Assembly (NCBI GenBank): GCA_016458225.1
Contig: JAEMGR010000019.1
Span: forward strand, 1 to 64,000
Source: Myxococcaceae bacterium JPH2
GTDB lineage: Bacteria; Myxococcota; Myxococcia; Myxococcales; Myxococcaceae
DNA: 64,000 bases
Direction: 5' to 3'
The translations under genes were made by a program, and so were the position numbers. Below, piece by piece: positions 39,995 to 48,171 of the stretch (positions are counted from its first letter, which is position 1; each line of letters starts with the position of its first letter). The notes beneath the pieces are model-generated. The model saw nothing but the letters and a program-made list of their open reading frames with translations, was not told where the DNA came from and did no database searches.

Positions 39995-42943
39995 TCAGGA
40001 GAACAACTCGAGCAGGTCCTGGCGGGTGATGGAGGTCGCGGCCGACGCCTCACTGAGGGCGGCCTCGAAGAGCGCGCGCTTCTTCTCCTGGAGCCCGAGG
40101 ATGCGCTCCTCCACGGTCCCCTGAGACACCAGCCGGTACACCATGACGGGGCGCTCCTGCCCGATGCGGTGCGCGCGGTCCGCGGCCTGGGCCTCGGCGG
40201 CGGGGTTCCACCAGGGGTCCATGAGGAACACGTGGTCCGCCGCGGTGAGGTTGAGTCCCGTGCCACCCGCCTTGAGCGACATGAGCAGCACCGGTGCGCC
40301 GTCCGCGCCTTGGAAGCGCGAGGTGACGTCGCCGCGGTTGGCCGTGGTGCCGTCGAGCCGGTCGAACGCGATGCCCGCGGTCTTCAGGTGCGGCTCGACG
40401 AGATCCAACAGCGACGTCCACTGCGAGAACACGAGCGCCTTGTGGCCCTCGGACACGGCGGTGGTGAGCGCCTCCACCAGCGTCTGGACCTTGGACGAGG
40501 TCGCGGCGTGCTGTCCGGGCACGAGCGCCGGGTGGCACGCGGCCTGACGCAGCCGGAGCAGGGCCTCGAGGGCCTTGAGGACGCTGCCGCCCTCATTGAG
40601 CAGGGCGACCACCTCGGCGCGCGTCGCGGCCATCACCGCGTCGTAGACGGAGCGCTCGCGCTCATCCAGCGACACGTGCATGACGGAGTCGGTGCGCGGC
40701 GGCAGCTCGGGGGCGACGTCGCGCTTGAGGCGCCGCAGGATGAACGGGCGGATCCGCTTGCGCAGCTGCTCCGCCGCGCCGGGGCGTCCCTCCGAGATGG
40801 GCTGCGCCACCTTCTCGTCGAACTGGCGCCGGCCGCCGAGCAGGCCGGGGTTGGCGAAGTGCATGAGGCTCCACAGCTCCTCCAGCCGGTTCTCCAGCGG
40901 CGTGCCGCTGAGCGCCAGCCGCAGGTTCGCCTTGAGTCCGAAGGCGGCGCGCGCCACCTGACTCTCGGGGTTCTTGATGGCCTGGGCCTCGTCCAGCACC
41001 ACCGCGTTCCAGGTGCGTCCGGCCAGCACGGCCGCATCCAGGCGCAGGATGGCGTAGGTCGTGAGCGTGACGTCCGCGCCGTCATCCAGCGCGCGGCCGG
41101 GGCCGTGGTACGTGCTGACCTTCAGCGAAGGACGGAAGCGCTGAAGCTCCGCGGCCCAGTTGGGCAGCACGCTGGTGGGGCAGACGATGAGCGAGCGGGT
41201 GCCGAGCACGCACATCGTCTGGAGTGTCTTTCCCAGACCCATGTCGTCCGCGAGGATGCCGCCGAGCCCCGCGTCGCGCAGGAAGGCAAGCCAGCTCACG
41301 CCCTGCTGCTGATAGGGGCGCAGCGTGGCGGTGAGGTCGGCGGGGAGGGTGGGGGCCGGGAGCTTCTCGAAGCCCTCGACCAGCGGCGCCAGGCGCTCGA
41401 GTCCAGGAGGCGGGGGCTGCTCCAGCGTCTCGCAGAGCGCGGTCAGCTCGGGCAGCGCGTGGTTGGACACGCGCCCATCCGCCTGTCGCGCGGCGAGGAG
41501 ATCCGCCACGCGCTGGCCATTCTTGTCGAGCCACGCGCGAGGCAGCGGCGCCCAACCGCCACCGTCGAGCGGCACGAGGCCCAGTCCCTCGGTCCAGGCG
41601 CGGAGCACGGCCGCGGCCTCCACGGTCTGCGTGCCTCCCTTGCCGCCCTCCACCTGGAACTCGAGGGTGAAGCGCACGTCGGGGACGCCCGACTCGGAGG
41701 CGCCGCCTTCGACACGCAGCGACGGGAGCAGCCGGACGTTGGGGCTGACCACGCCCGCCGCGTCACCCGTGAGGTCGCCGCGCCAGCGCCGCAGCTTGTC
41801 GGCGAAGCGCACCATCTCCTGCCCCTGCACGGTGAGCCGGCGTCCCGGGATGAGGTTCAGCTCCTCGCGGAGTTGATGCAGGAGGCGCTGCTCGGCGGCC
41901 TCGTCGCGCAGGGGGACGGCGCCGCGCAGGTAGACCATGCGGCCCGCGTCCACGCGAACCGTGGGCGGCGCGCCGTAGACGAGCGTGGGCAGCACGGACA
42001 GGCCGGAGTCGAGCTGGTTCAGCTCCATGAGGATGCGCGGCTTGAGGTCGCGGTCGATGGGCGGCAGGCGCTTGCTGCGGACCTCGACGGGGATGCGGCG
42101 GCCCAGCTCGGGCAGGACCTTGGAGGTGATTTCTCCGAGCTGCTCGGGCGCGTAGTTCCGGACGATGGGCAAGTGCTGGAGCCACGGGCCCGTCATCGAC
42201 GTCTCGCCCAGGCGCGCGATGGCATCGCCACACAGCGCGACGCCCGGGCTGAGGATCTCCTCGATGCGCGCGTCCTTGGTGACGGTCACCACGAGCTGAC
42301 CGCCGCGGTCCTCGACGACGGCGTGGGGCAGCACGACCTCACCGGCGATGGCGACGGGGCGACCATCGAGGAGCACGTTGCGCGAGGGCTCCAGCACGCG
42401 CAGCAGCGCCTCCAGGGACTCGGGCGAGATGGCGCCTCGCGTGCGGCGCTCGAGGAGTCGATCCGCGAGCAGGTCGGACTGCTCGACCTGGAGCGTGGCG
42501 GCCTGCGCGGGCTTGGCGAGGATGGCGGCGATGCTGCCGTCGAGTGGCTCCTCGGAGCCGTCCGCGTGCGCGATGGCGCGGTGGAGCTGGAGGCCGCCGT
42601 CCACGCGGGTGAAGCGGTACACGATGCGCGACCACTTGCTCGCGGCGGGAGCCAGCGGCGTCTCCTGCTTCTCGGCCTGCTGGATGGAGATGGCCGCGGC
42701 GACGACGTGCTCACAGGGATCCACGCGGCTGGGGCAATCGCACTCCCACGCCTCGTCGTTCGGATAGAGCGCGACGGTGAGGGCCACGGGCCGGCCCGGC
42801 GAGCGAACGCGGAGTTCTATCTCGGACTCCGTCTGGGACTGGAGGACCACGGCGCCCGCGCGCGCGAGGTTGACCCCGTTGGACCAGATGCCAGGGCGGG
42901 CGGCCTTACGGACGGCTTCGAGCAGTTGAGCGGTCGCGGACAT
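39995..42943 (-). CDS. SWIM zinc-finger SNF2/HepA-family helicase
   Basis: 982 residues. A SWIM zinc finger sits near the N-terminus (Cys68, Cys70, Cys77, His79 in [14 protein letters not shown]). The SNF2 motor follows: [15 protein letters not shown], Walker [10 protein letters not shown] (about residue 565), [26 protein letters not shown], then lobe 2 with [23 protein letters not shown] and [13 protein letters not shown]. This is an ATP-driven double-strand DNA translocase that remodels protein-DNA complexes, in transcription or repair. No toxin or defence partner is adjacent apart from the ATP-grasp gene. Confidence 0.93.
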   Translation of the reverse strand: MSATAQLLEAVRKAARPGIWSNGVNLARAGAVVLQSQTESEIELRVRSPGRPVALTVALYPNDEAWECDCPSRVDPCEHVVAAAISIQQAEKQETPLAPAASKWSRIVYRFTRVDGGLQLHRAIAHADGSEEPLDGSIAAILAKPAQAATLQVEQSDLLADRLLERRTRGAISPESLEALLRVLEPSRNVLLDGRPVAIAGEVVLPHAVVEDRGGQLVVTVTKDARIEEILSPGVALCGDAIARLGETSMTGPWLQHLPIVRNYAPEQLGEITSKVLPELGRRIPVEVRSKRLPPIDRDLKPRILMELNQLDSGLSVLPTLVYGAPPTVRVDAGRMVYLRGAVPLRDEAAEQRLLHQLREELNLIPGRRLTVQGQEMVRFADKLRRWRGDLTGDAAGVVSPNVRLLPSLRVEGGASESGVPDVRFTLEFQVEGGKGGTQTVEAAAVLRAWTEGLGLVPLDGGGWAPLPRAWLDKNGQRVADLLAARQADGRVSNHALPELTALCETLEQPPPPGLERLAPLVEGFEKLPAPTLPADLTATLRPYQQQGVSWLAFLRDAGLGGILADDMGLGKTLQTMCVLGTRSLIVCPTSVLPNWAAELQRFRPSLKVSTYHGPGRALDDGADVTLTTYAILRLDAAVLAGRTWNAVVLDEAQAIKNPESQVARAAFGLKANLRLALSGTPLENRLEELWSLMHFANPGLLGGRRQFDEKVAQPISEGRPGAAEQLRKRIRPFILRRLKRDVAPELPPRTDSVMHVSLDERERSVYDAVMAATRAEVVALLNEGGSVLKALEALLRLRQAACHPALVPGQHAATSSKVQTLVEALTTAVSEGHKALVFSQWTSLLDLVEPHLKTAGIAFDRLDGTTANRGDVTSRFQGADGAPVLLMSLKAGGTGLNLTAADHVFLMDPWWNPAAEAQAADRAHRIGQERPVMVYRLVSQGTVEERILGLQEKKRALFEAALSEASAATSITRQDLLELFS

Positions 42944-43086
42944 GGGAGGGGCGACTCCCTACGCTCAGCCGGCGCGGGGTGCAACGGCCATGCGGCGCGA
43001 GCCTCCCGTTCGCTGCTGGATGCCACACGCCGCGCGCCCCCAGCGTCGAACCTCCGCGGGGGACGCAAGGCGGGGAGGGCGGTGGG

Positions 43087-43980
43087 TCAGGCGTCCCTTC
43101 GCTCACCGCGCACGAAGAGCGCCTGGCCGGTGCGCTGGAGCCACGCGTCGAAGGACAGCAGGCCCGGGTGCCGCGCGCGCAAGGCCGCGATGTCCGCCTT
43201 GCCGCCGTCGTCGTTGGCGAAGTCCACCAGCTTCAACATGTCGGGGTTCGACGCCACGAACTCACGGGGAATCTGCGCGTAGGCAATCTCGCGTCCCAGG
43301 GCGCGACCGATCGCCCGCGCCATCTGCGGCCCGGTCAGCCGGTCACCCGCGAGCTCCAGCGCCTCTCCGACGAAGCGCTCCGGTTGCGCGAAGGCGAGCG
43401 CGGCGAACTTCCCGATGTCCTCCACCGCGATGAGCTGGAGCCCTCGGTCCGGCAGGCTCAGGAAGCGCAACACGCCCTCGGGCACGCCGAAGTCGGGTTG
43501 GGCGAACAGCTCCATGAAGGCCATGGGGCGCAGCACGGTGGCGCGCAGCCCGAGGCGCGCGATGTGCTGCTCGATCTCCCACTTGCTCTCGTAGTGGCTC
43601 GCGCCCGTGCCTCGCTCGGCGCCGCCCGCGGACGTGTAGACGAGGTGGCGGATGCCCGCGGCCTTCGCCGCGTCCGCGACGTTCTTCCCGAAGCGAATCT
43701 CATCCGCCGACGTCACCCCCGCGGTGGGCTGGCCCTGGCTGGGCTGCACGCTGAACACGCCGTGCGCGCCACGCAGCGCCGCGTCGAGCGAACCCCGGTC
43801 TCCCATGTTGCCCGGCACCACCTCCACCCCCGCCCGCGCCAGCGCGCTCGCCGCCGCATGCGTGGGGTGGCGCACCAGCGCTCGGACCTTCCAGCCCTCC
43901 GCCAACAACTGGCGCGCCGTCGCGCCTCCCTGCTGCCCCGTTGCCCCCAGAACGACGATGACTTCGTCCGACCTGCTCAT
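43087..43980 (-). CDS. NmrA-family NAD(P)-binding oxidoreductase
   Basis: 297 residues. The Rossmann motif is VIVVLGATGQQGGATARQLL, followed by VRALVRHP, RHLVYTSAGGAERG and the NmrA-type VLRPMAFMELF. The active-site Tyr/Lys is in SHYESKWEIEQ. NmrA-like proteins are atypical SDRs acting as quinone reductases or redox sensors. It is divergent from a TetR gene, with two copies of a palindromic site in the 156-base gap. It is therefore very probably repressed by that regulator, like other electrophile-inducible NmrA/TetR pairs. Confidence 0.9.
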   Translation of the reverse strand: MSRSDEVIVVLGATGQQGGATARQLLAEGWKVRALVRHPTHAAASALARAGVEVVPGNMGDRGSLDAALRGAHGVFSVQPSQGQPTAGVTSADEIRFGKNVADAAKAAGIRHLVYTSAGGAERGTGASHYESKWEIEQHIARLGLRATVLRPMAFMELFAQPDFGVPEGVLRFLSLPDRGLQLIAVEDIGKFAALAFAQPERFVGEALELAGDRLTGPQMARAIGRALGREIAYAQIPREFVASNPDMLKLVDFANDDGGKADIAALRARHPGLLSFDAWLQRTGQALFVRGERRDA

Positions 43981-44040
43981 GTGTGCCTCCCGCCGGCTCG
44001 CCCGGTTCGAGGGCCACGGTAGGCAAGCAGGCGCCTCGAT

Positions 44041-44062
44041 TCAAGATGACCGGTCGTCTTGA
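44041..44062. promoter_or_regulatory. Palindromic operator 1 (TetR-type)
   Basis: A 22-base near-perfect palindrome (20 of 22 positions pair) centred on GACCGGTC, upstream of the NmrA-family gene. The same core recurs at 44112-44127 before the TetR gene. Size and symmetry fit a TetR dimer site. Confidence 0.75.
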
Positions 44063-44100
44063 GTCTCGAATGAGGATGGGGGCGCGGAGGTCTCCGGTGC

Positions 44101-44130
44101 TTGACGCCTCCAGACGACCGGTCGTATTCC
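44101..44130 (+). promoter_or_regulatory. Promoter of the TetR gene with overlapping palindromic operator 2
   Basis: TTGACG (44101-44106) and TATTCC (44125-44130) are spaced 18 bases apart, a reasonable sigma-70 promoter. ACGACCGGTCGT (44114-44125) is a perfect palindrome lying in the spacer and overlapping the -10 box, so bound repressor would block transcription. It shares its core with the site at 44041-44062. The TetR start codon is seven bases downstream of the -10. Confidence 0.65.
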
Positions 44131-44136
44131 GAGGGC

Positions 44137-44715
44137 ATGCCCAGACCCAATGTTCGGGAGAAGCTCGTCGCCGCCGGTCTCAAGACGCTGCTCCGGCAGG
44201 GCTTCAACGGGTGCGGGGTCCAGGACATCACCGCCGCGGCTGGCGTTCCGAAGGGGTCGTTCTACAACCACTTCGAGAGCAAGGAGGCGCTCGGCGTCGA
44301 GTGCATCAATCGCTACCTGGAGGGCCCCGACGCGCGGTCCGCGCTGTTGACGGAGGCCTCGGTGGCCCCTCGCGAACGGCTGCGGCGGTACTTCGCCGTG
44401 GCGGTCGAGACGATGGTGACGTGGAAGTTCGAGCGCGGGTGCCTCCTCGGGAACTTCGCGGTGGAGATGGCGGACCACAGCGCGCTCATCCGCGAGCGGG
44501 TGGCGCAGGGCTTCACCGCGTGGTCCAGCGAGCTGGAGCCCGTGATTCAAGAGGCTCAGCGCGCGGGCGAGGTCTCCGACAGCGTGTCCGCCGCGACGCT
44601 CGCCGCCTTCCTCATCAACGCCTGGGAGGGCGCGGTGTTGCGGAGCCGCGCCGACAAGAGCCGCGCGGCGCTGGATGACTTCCTGCGCGTCGCCTTCGAC
44701 CGGGTGCTTCGCTGA
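44137..44715 (+). CDS. TetR-family transcriptional repressor
   Basis: 192 residues from ATG 44137. HTH: KLVAAGLKTLLRQGFNGCGV, then QDITAAAGVPKGSFYNHFESKEAL. The C-terminal domain resembles the C-terminal region of the YxaF/AcrR-like group (RGCLLGNFAVEMADHS). Cys in NGCGV and RGCLLGN could sense electrophiles. It sits behind an operator-containing promoter and opposite an NmrA-family gene with a matching operator, which strongly implies autorepression plus control of the oxidoreductase. The membrane protein gene follows after 10 bases and is probably co-transcribed. Confidence 0.93.
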   Translation: MPRPNVREKLVAAGLKTLLRQGFNGCGVQDITAAAGVPKGSFYNHFESKEALGVECINRYLEGPDARSALLTEASVAPRERLRRYFAVAVETMVTWKFERGCLLGNFAVEMADHSALIRERVAQGFTAWSSELEPVIQEAQRAGEVSDSVSAATLAAFLINAWEGAVLRSRADKSRAALDDFLRVAFDRVLR

Positions 44716-44725
44716 AGGAGGCGCC

Positions 44726-45349
44726 ATGACGCCGCGCGCACGACGTCACCTGGGGGTGGGAGTGCTCGCGCTGCTGGCGTGGGCCGGCTGGTTCCTGGAG
44801 GTCGTGGGCCTGCGCGGCTGGGAGGGGCTGGAGTGGCTTCGTCACTTCCCGCTCGCGGCGGTGCCTGGGTGTCTCCTCGCGGGAGGGGCGGCGTGGCTGC
44901 CCGTCCTGGATGCGCCGGGGTCGCGTGTTCGCAAGGGGCTGGCGCTCGGGGGCGCTGGGGCCGTGTCCCTGGTGGCCTTCGTCCTCACGCGAGATGTGGC
45001 GGGGCTGCTGGGCCCCCGGGGCTCCGGTGTGCTCGCGCTGGGCGACGCCATGTGGCGGGTGTGGGCCCGGGGCGCGGGGGAACTCGTGGTCGCGCTCGCC
45101 CTGGCCAGCGTGGGCGTGTGCGGGGCCCTGCGGTGGGCGGGCGCACCTCTCCGCTGGCGGACCGTGCCGTTGCTGGCCGTGGGCATCGCCGCGGTGCCCA
45201 CGTTGAGCTGGCTGTCGATTCAGCTGATCCCCGCGCTCAATGGGCACCAGGATCTGATCCACGCGGTGAAGATGGGCTACCCGCTGTTCTGGACGGTCCT
45301 CGTCGTCTTCGCGGCCGTGTCGCTGGGGCGCCGGCCTGTGTCCCCCTGA
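44726..45349 (+). CDS. Integral membrane protein, unknown function
   Basis: 207 residues with about six membrane helices (for example GVGVLALLAWAGWFL, AAVPGCLLAGGAAWL, GAVSLVAFVLT, VVALALASVGV, TVPLLAVGIAAV and PLFWTVLVVFAAVSL). ATG 44726 is preceded by GAAGGAGG. No conserved polar motif suggests a transporter or enzyme. It is likely in the TetR operon, so it may help expel or sense the regulator's ligand; that is an inference. Confidence 0.75.
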   Translation: MTPRARRHLGVGVLALLAWAGWFLEVVGLRGWEGLEWLRHFPLAAVPGCLLAGGAAWLPVLDAPGSRVRKGLALGGAGAVSLVAFVLTRDVAGLLGPRGSGVLALGDAMWRVWARGAGELVVALALASVGVCGALRWAGAPLRWRTVPLLAVGIAAVPTLSWLSIQLIPALNGHQDLIHAVKMGYPLFWTVLVVFAAVSLGRRPVSP

Positions 45350-45391
45350 TGTCGTATCCAGCCCCGTCGGTGGCTGGGGTACACTCCGGGT

Positions 45392-45982
45392 ATGACACGC
45401 TCGAAGAAGCTCTTGTTCCAGATTCCGGCGGTGGTCGCGGTGCTGGGCGTGGGGGTCGCGTGGCAAGCCGGGGCTGGGGAGTGGTTCCACCCCACGGACA
45501 TCGACCGGGAGCTGCCGAAGGAGTCCGCGGACTGGTCGACCACGCAGTGCCGCCCTCCGCCCCACTACAATCCGGCCTATGACGACGCGCCCCCCAAGGA
45601 TGAGATGGGGGGCTGCGAGCTGTATGTGGTCCGCGTCCTGGAGGTGCGGGACGAAGGCGCCACGCGCAACCGTCCGCCGCGCGTGCGGCTCGCGGTGGAG
45701 GAAGTCCTCCGAGGCCCCGCGCGCAAGGAGCCCATCCCCGCGGTGTTCACTCCGGCGATGGGGAAGATGCGCTGCGGAACGTCCGTGCTGGCGGATCGCG
45801 CCGCGGGCGTCCCGGACGCGCATGTCGCGGGCCCCCAGGTGGGCGCGCGGCTCATCGTCGCGGGAGGGTGGAACGCTCGCCAGAGCTGGTTCGAGGTGAC
45901 CGGCGAGCGCGTCTGGGCCTACGGCGACGCGAAGCGCACCGAGCTGCTCAAGCTCGCGCAGGCCACGCCGGCGGTGCGCTGA
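45392..45982 (+). CDS. Secreted hypothetical protein
   Basis: 196 residues. The N-terminus has a Sec signal peptide (KKLLFQIPAVVAVLGVGVAW) without lipobox, ending near Ala-Gly-Ala-Gly. The mature part has Cys in TQCRPPP, GGCELY and MRCGTS. A beta-rich core VRLAVEEVLRGPARKEPI and GARLIVAGG resembles the OB-like fold of small tissue-inhibitor-like (NTR) domains, but this is only suggestive. No operon link is evident. It converges on the DRGH nuclease gene with 10 bases between them. Confidence 0.75.
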   Translation: MTRSKKLLFQIPAVVAVLGVGVAWQAGAGEWFHPTDIDRELPKESADWSTTQCRPPPHYNPAYDDAPPKDEMGGCELYVVRVLEVRDEGATRNRPPRVRLAVEEVLRGPARKEPIPAVFTPAMGKMRCGTSVLADRAAGVPDAHVAGPQVGARLIVAGGWNARQSWFEVTGERVWAYGDAKRTELLKLAQATPAVR

Positions 45983-45992
45983 GCCGGGTGCT

Positions 45993-47375
45993 TCAGGACG
46001 CGGGCGGCTTCAGCATCGTGAGCGACTGGTACGCGCTGCCGTCCTGGAAGGCGCCCAGGGCCTTGGAGTCCTTCTCCATCTTGGTCTGCACGGCCTTGGG
46101 CAGCTCGGCGTAGAGGTCCTGGCCGAGCAGTTCCTCGATGCGATCCACCGGAACGCGGGTGGACTCGAGGAAGGGGATGATGTCGTCCTTCTTCGAGGGG
46201 CCCTGCTTCGTGTTGGGCACCAGGTAGGCGAACATCGTCAGGTTGCCGTTGGGCAGCTCCAGCAGCACCGTCTTGAAGTTGTGCGTGGGGACGGCGATGC
46301 GGCGCGTCTTCGAGCCGGTCGTCTCGATGGACTCGGGCGGCAGCGGCTTGCCCTTCGCGTCCAGGAACAGGTTGCCGGTGAGGATGTAGGCCTTGCCGCC
46401 CGTGGCCTTCACGAGCCCCGACACGCCCTGCTCCAGCGTGCGCCACACCTGCTGGTTGTGGTTGCCGTACTGGGGCGCGATGTTGGTCATCAGGTGGCTC
46501 TCGTCCATGGCCTCCTGCGTGGGCGAGTCCTCTGCGGGCTTCATGTGGCCGCGGTCGAAGCCGGTGTTGTTGTAGTCCGAGTCAGTGACGCCCTTGGAGC
46601 CCAGGACGGGGTCCCGCGTGAAGGTGCTCTTCGAGCGGTTCACGGTGGCCGGCGTCTCGCGGATGTCCGACGCGGAGAGCATGTAGCTCACGAACGTGGG
46701 GACGTTCTTGCCCTGGTCGAGCGAGGCGCGGGAGTACTCCTTGATGAGCGACAGCCCGCTGTCGGTCTTCCCGGTGGCCTGGGGGCGGAGCGGATCCACC
46801 TCGCCAGCGCCCTCCGCCACGCGGCTCTCGAAGACGGCCGCCTTCTGATCCGGCACCCATTGGGTGTCCTTGAGCTTGCCGGCCTTGGAGTCGTTGATGA
46901 AGGCGTTCAGCTCATCCACGGAGAGCTGACCGTCGCCGTTGCCGCTGAGCTTGTCGGCGCGCTTGGCGACCGCTGCCTGCCACTTCGTGTCGAAGGCGTC
47001 CACGTCCGCGGTGTGGGCCCCGCCCTTGAGCTTGGCGTCCAGCGCGGCGCGCTCTTTCTGGAGCGCGGTGGAGGTGAGGAACTGCGCGTCCGTCGGCGCG
47101 GCGAGGTAGTTCTCCAGCTCGGAGGCGGACACGCTGCCGTTGCGGCCCCGGGTCTTCGTGCCGGCGCCATCCGCGGCCTTCATGAGGCGGCCCTGCCAGC
47201 TCGCCTCGTTCCAGCCGAACTTCTGCTGGAGGTCGGAGATGGACACTTCCTTCGTCTGCGTCCGGTTCCAGGCGCCCCCGGTCGCGGTGAGCGACGCCAC
47301 GGTGGGCTTGGTCGGGGTGGACGCAGCGGCGGCGGGGCGAGGGGTCGAGGCGCGCGTGGTGGCTGGAAGCGTCAT
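45993..47375 (-). CDS. DNA/RNA non-specific endonuclease (DRGH family) with EF-hand-like loops
   Basis: 460 residues from ATG 47375. The nuclease domain (about 205-430) has the signature FDRGHMKPAEDSP with catalytic His277, the metal-ligand region TNIAPQYGNHNQQVW (Asn298, Asn307) and Glu315 in TLEQG. Before it lie two EF-hand-like calcium loops: RGRNGSVSASELENYL (about 76-91) and SGNGDGQLSVDELNAFI (about 144-160). Residues 1-40 are Thr/Ala/Pro-rich, with no signal peptide. Such nucleases degrade DNA and RNA outside the cell or in prey. No immunity gene is adjacent, so it may be inactive before export or calcium loading. Confidence 0.87.
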   Translation of the reverse strand: MTLPATTRASTPRPAAAASTPTKPTVASLTATGGAWNRTQTKEVSISDLQQKFGWNEASWQGRLMKAADGAGTKTRGRNGSVSASELENYLAAPTDAQFLTSTALQKERAALDAKLKGGAHTADVDAFDTKWQAAVAKRADKLSGNGDGQLSVDELNAFINDSKAGKLKDTQWVPDQKAAVFESRVAEGAGEVDPLRPQATGKTDSGLSLIKEYSRASLDQGKNVPTFVSYMLSASDIRETPATVNRSKSTFTRDPVLGSKGVTDSDYNNTGFDRGHMKPAEDSPTQEAMDESHLMTNIAPQYGNHNQQVWRTLEQGVSGLVKATGGKAYILTGNLFLDAKGKPLPPESIETTGSKTRRIAVPTHNFKTVLLELPNGNLTMFAYLVPNTKQGPSKKDDIIPFLESTRVPVDRIEELLGQDLYAELPKAVQTKMEKDSKALGAFQDGSAYQSLTMLKPPAS

Positions 47376-47514
47376 CCGAAGGTGTCCTCGTGGCCTGAAG
47401 GCAGTGGGCAGAGCGCCCCGCTTGGACATCGTCGGCGGGAACCCTCGCCCGGTTGCGTCACAGCGCGCTTTTTCCTGCGATTCCCCCCACAAACCACCGG
47501 AATCCGCGCGGTTA

Positions 47515-48078
47515 TTACTTGGAGTTCGGTTTCCGAGCCGGCGGCAGCGGGGTGGTGGCGGGCTGGGAGCGCTGGAGGGTGTGGACGATCTGCGCCTCGG
47601 CCTGGAGTCGCTCCACGTAGTCGGGGGCGAGGCCGGCGCGCTCGGCGCAGAGCGCGAGGGCGACGAGGAAGGACTCGCTCACGGGCCCGGTGGGCGCGGG
47701 GCCGGGGCGCGCGGGCGGCGTGAAGGCCTGGGCGGAGAGGGTGGCGCCGGTGGCGGTGCGCACGCGGACCGCGCGCGACTCGGTGGCCTCGGCCATGGCG
47801 GCCTCGAAGCGGGCGACCGCGTCCCAGGACTCGGCGGGGAGGATGCGCAGCCGTCCCAGGAGGCGGCGTCCCGGAGCATCCACCAGTCGGGCGACGCGTC
47901 CGTTCCAGGCCGGGGAGGTCACGTCGTAGACGAGGTCCACGTCGAGCGCCTCGGCCAGCTCACCCTCGGGGAGGGTGGGGATGGGGGGCAGGCCCGCCCG
48001 GTGCTCGCGCGCTGTCGCGGGGGACAGGTCCAGGGAGAAGGCAAACCAGGGGCGCGTGGAGGTCGGGCCAGGAGGCAT
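47515..48078 (-). CDS. Hypothetical protein, possibly gamma-glutamylcyclotransferase-like
   Basis: 187 residues, cytosolic. The stretch WNGRVARLVDAPGRRLLGRL followed by ILPAESWDAVARFEA resembles the AIG2/GGCT fold, in which a short barrel surrounds a catalytic Glu. The diagnostic N-terminal YGSN loop is replaced by WFAFSLDLSPATARE, so the assignment is tentative. The C-terminal 45 residues carry a Pro-rich tail. No operon partner is evident. Confidence 0.6.
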   Translation of the reverse strand: MPPGPTSTRPWFAFSLDLSPATAREHRAGLPPIPTLPEGELAEALDVDLVYDVTSPAWNGRVARLVDAPGRRLLGRLRILPAESWDAVARFEAAMAEATESRAVRVRTATGATLSAQAFTPPARPGPAPTGPVSESFLVALALCAERAGLAPDYVERLQAEAQIVHTLQRSQPATTPLPPARKPNSK

Positions 48079-48171
48079 GTCCCGAGTTTCATCGAAAGGC
48101 GGGGAGGGTGCCAGCGCGGCGCGGAAGAGGGACGCGGTGGGGAGACCCGCGTCCCTCCATCCCTCAGCGCG

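Noticed and set aside
39914-43282. 1122-codon plus-strand frame opposite the SNF2 gene
   Set aside because: Its translation is Arg/Gly/Gln/Leu-rich with no motif, while the minus strand shows all SNF2 motifs.
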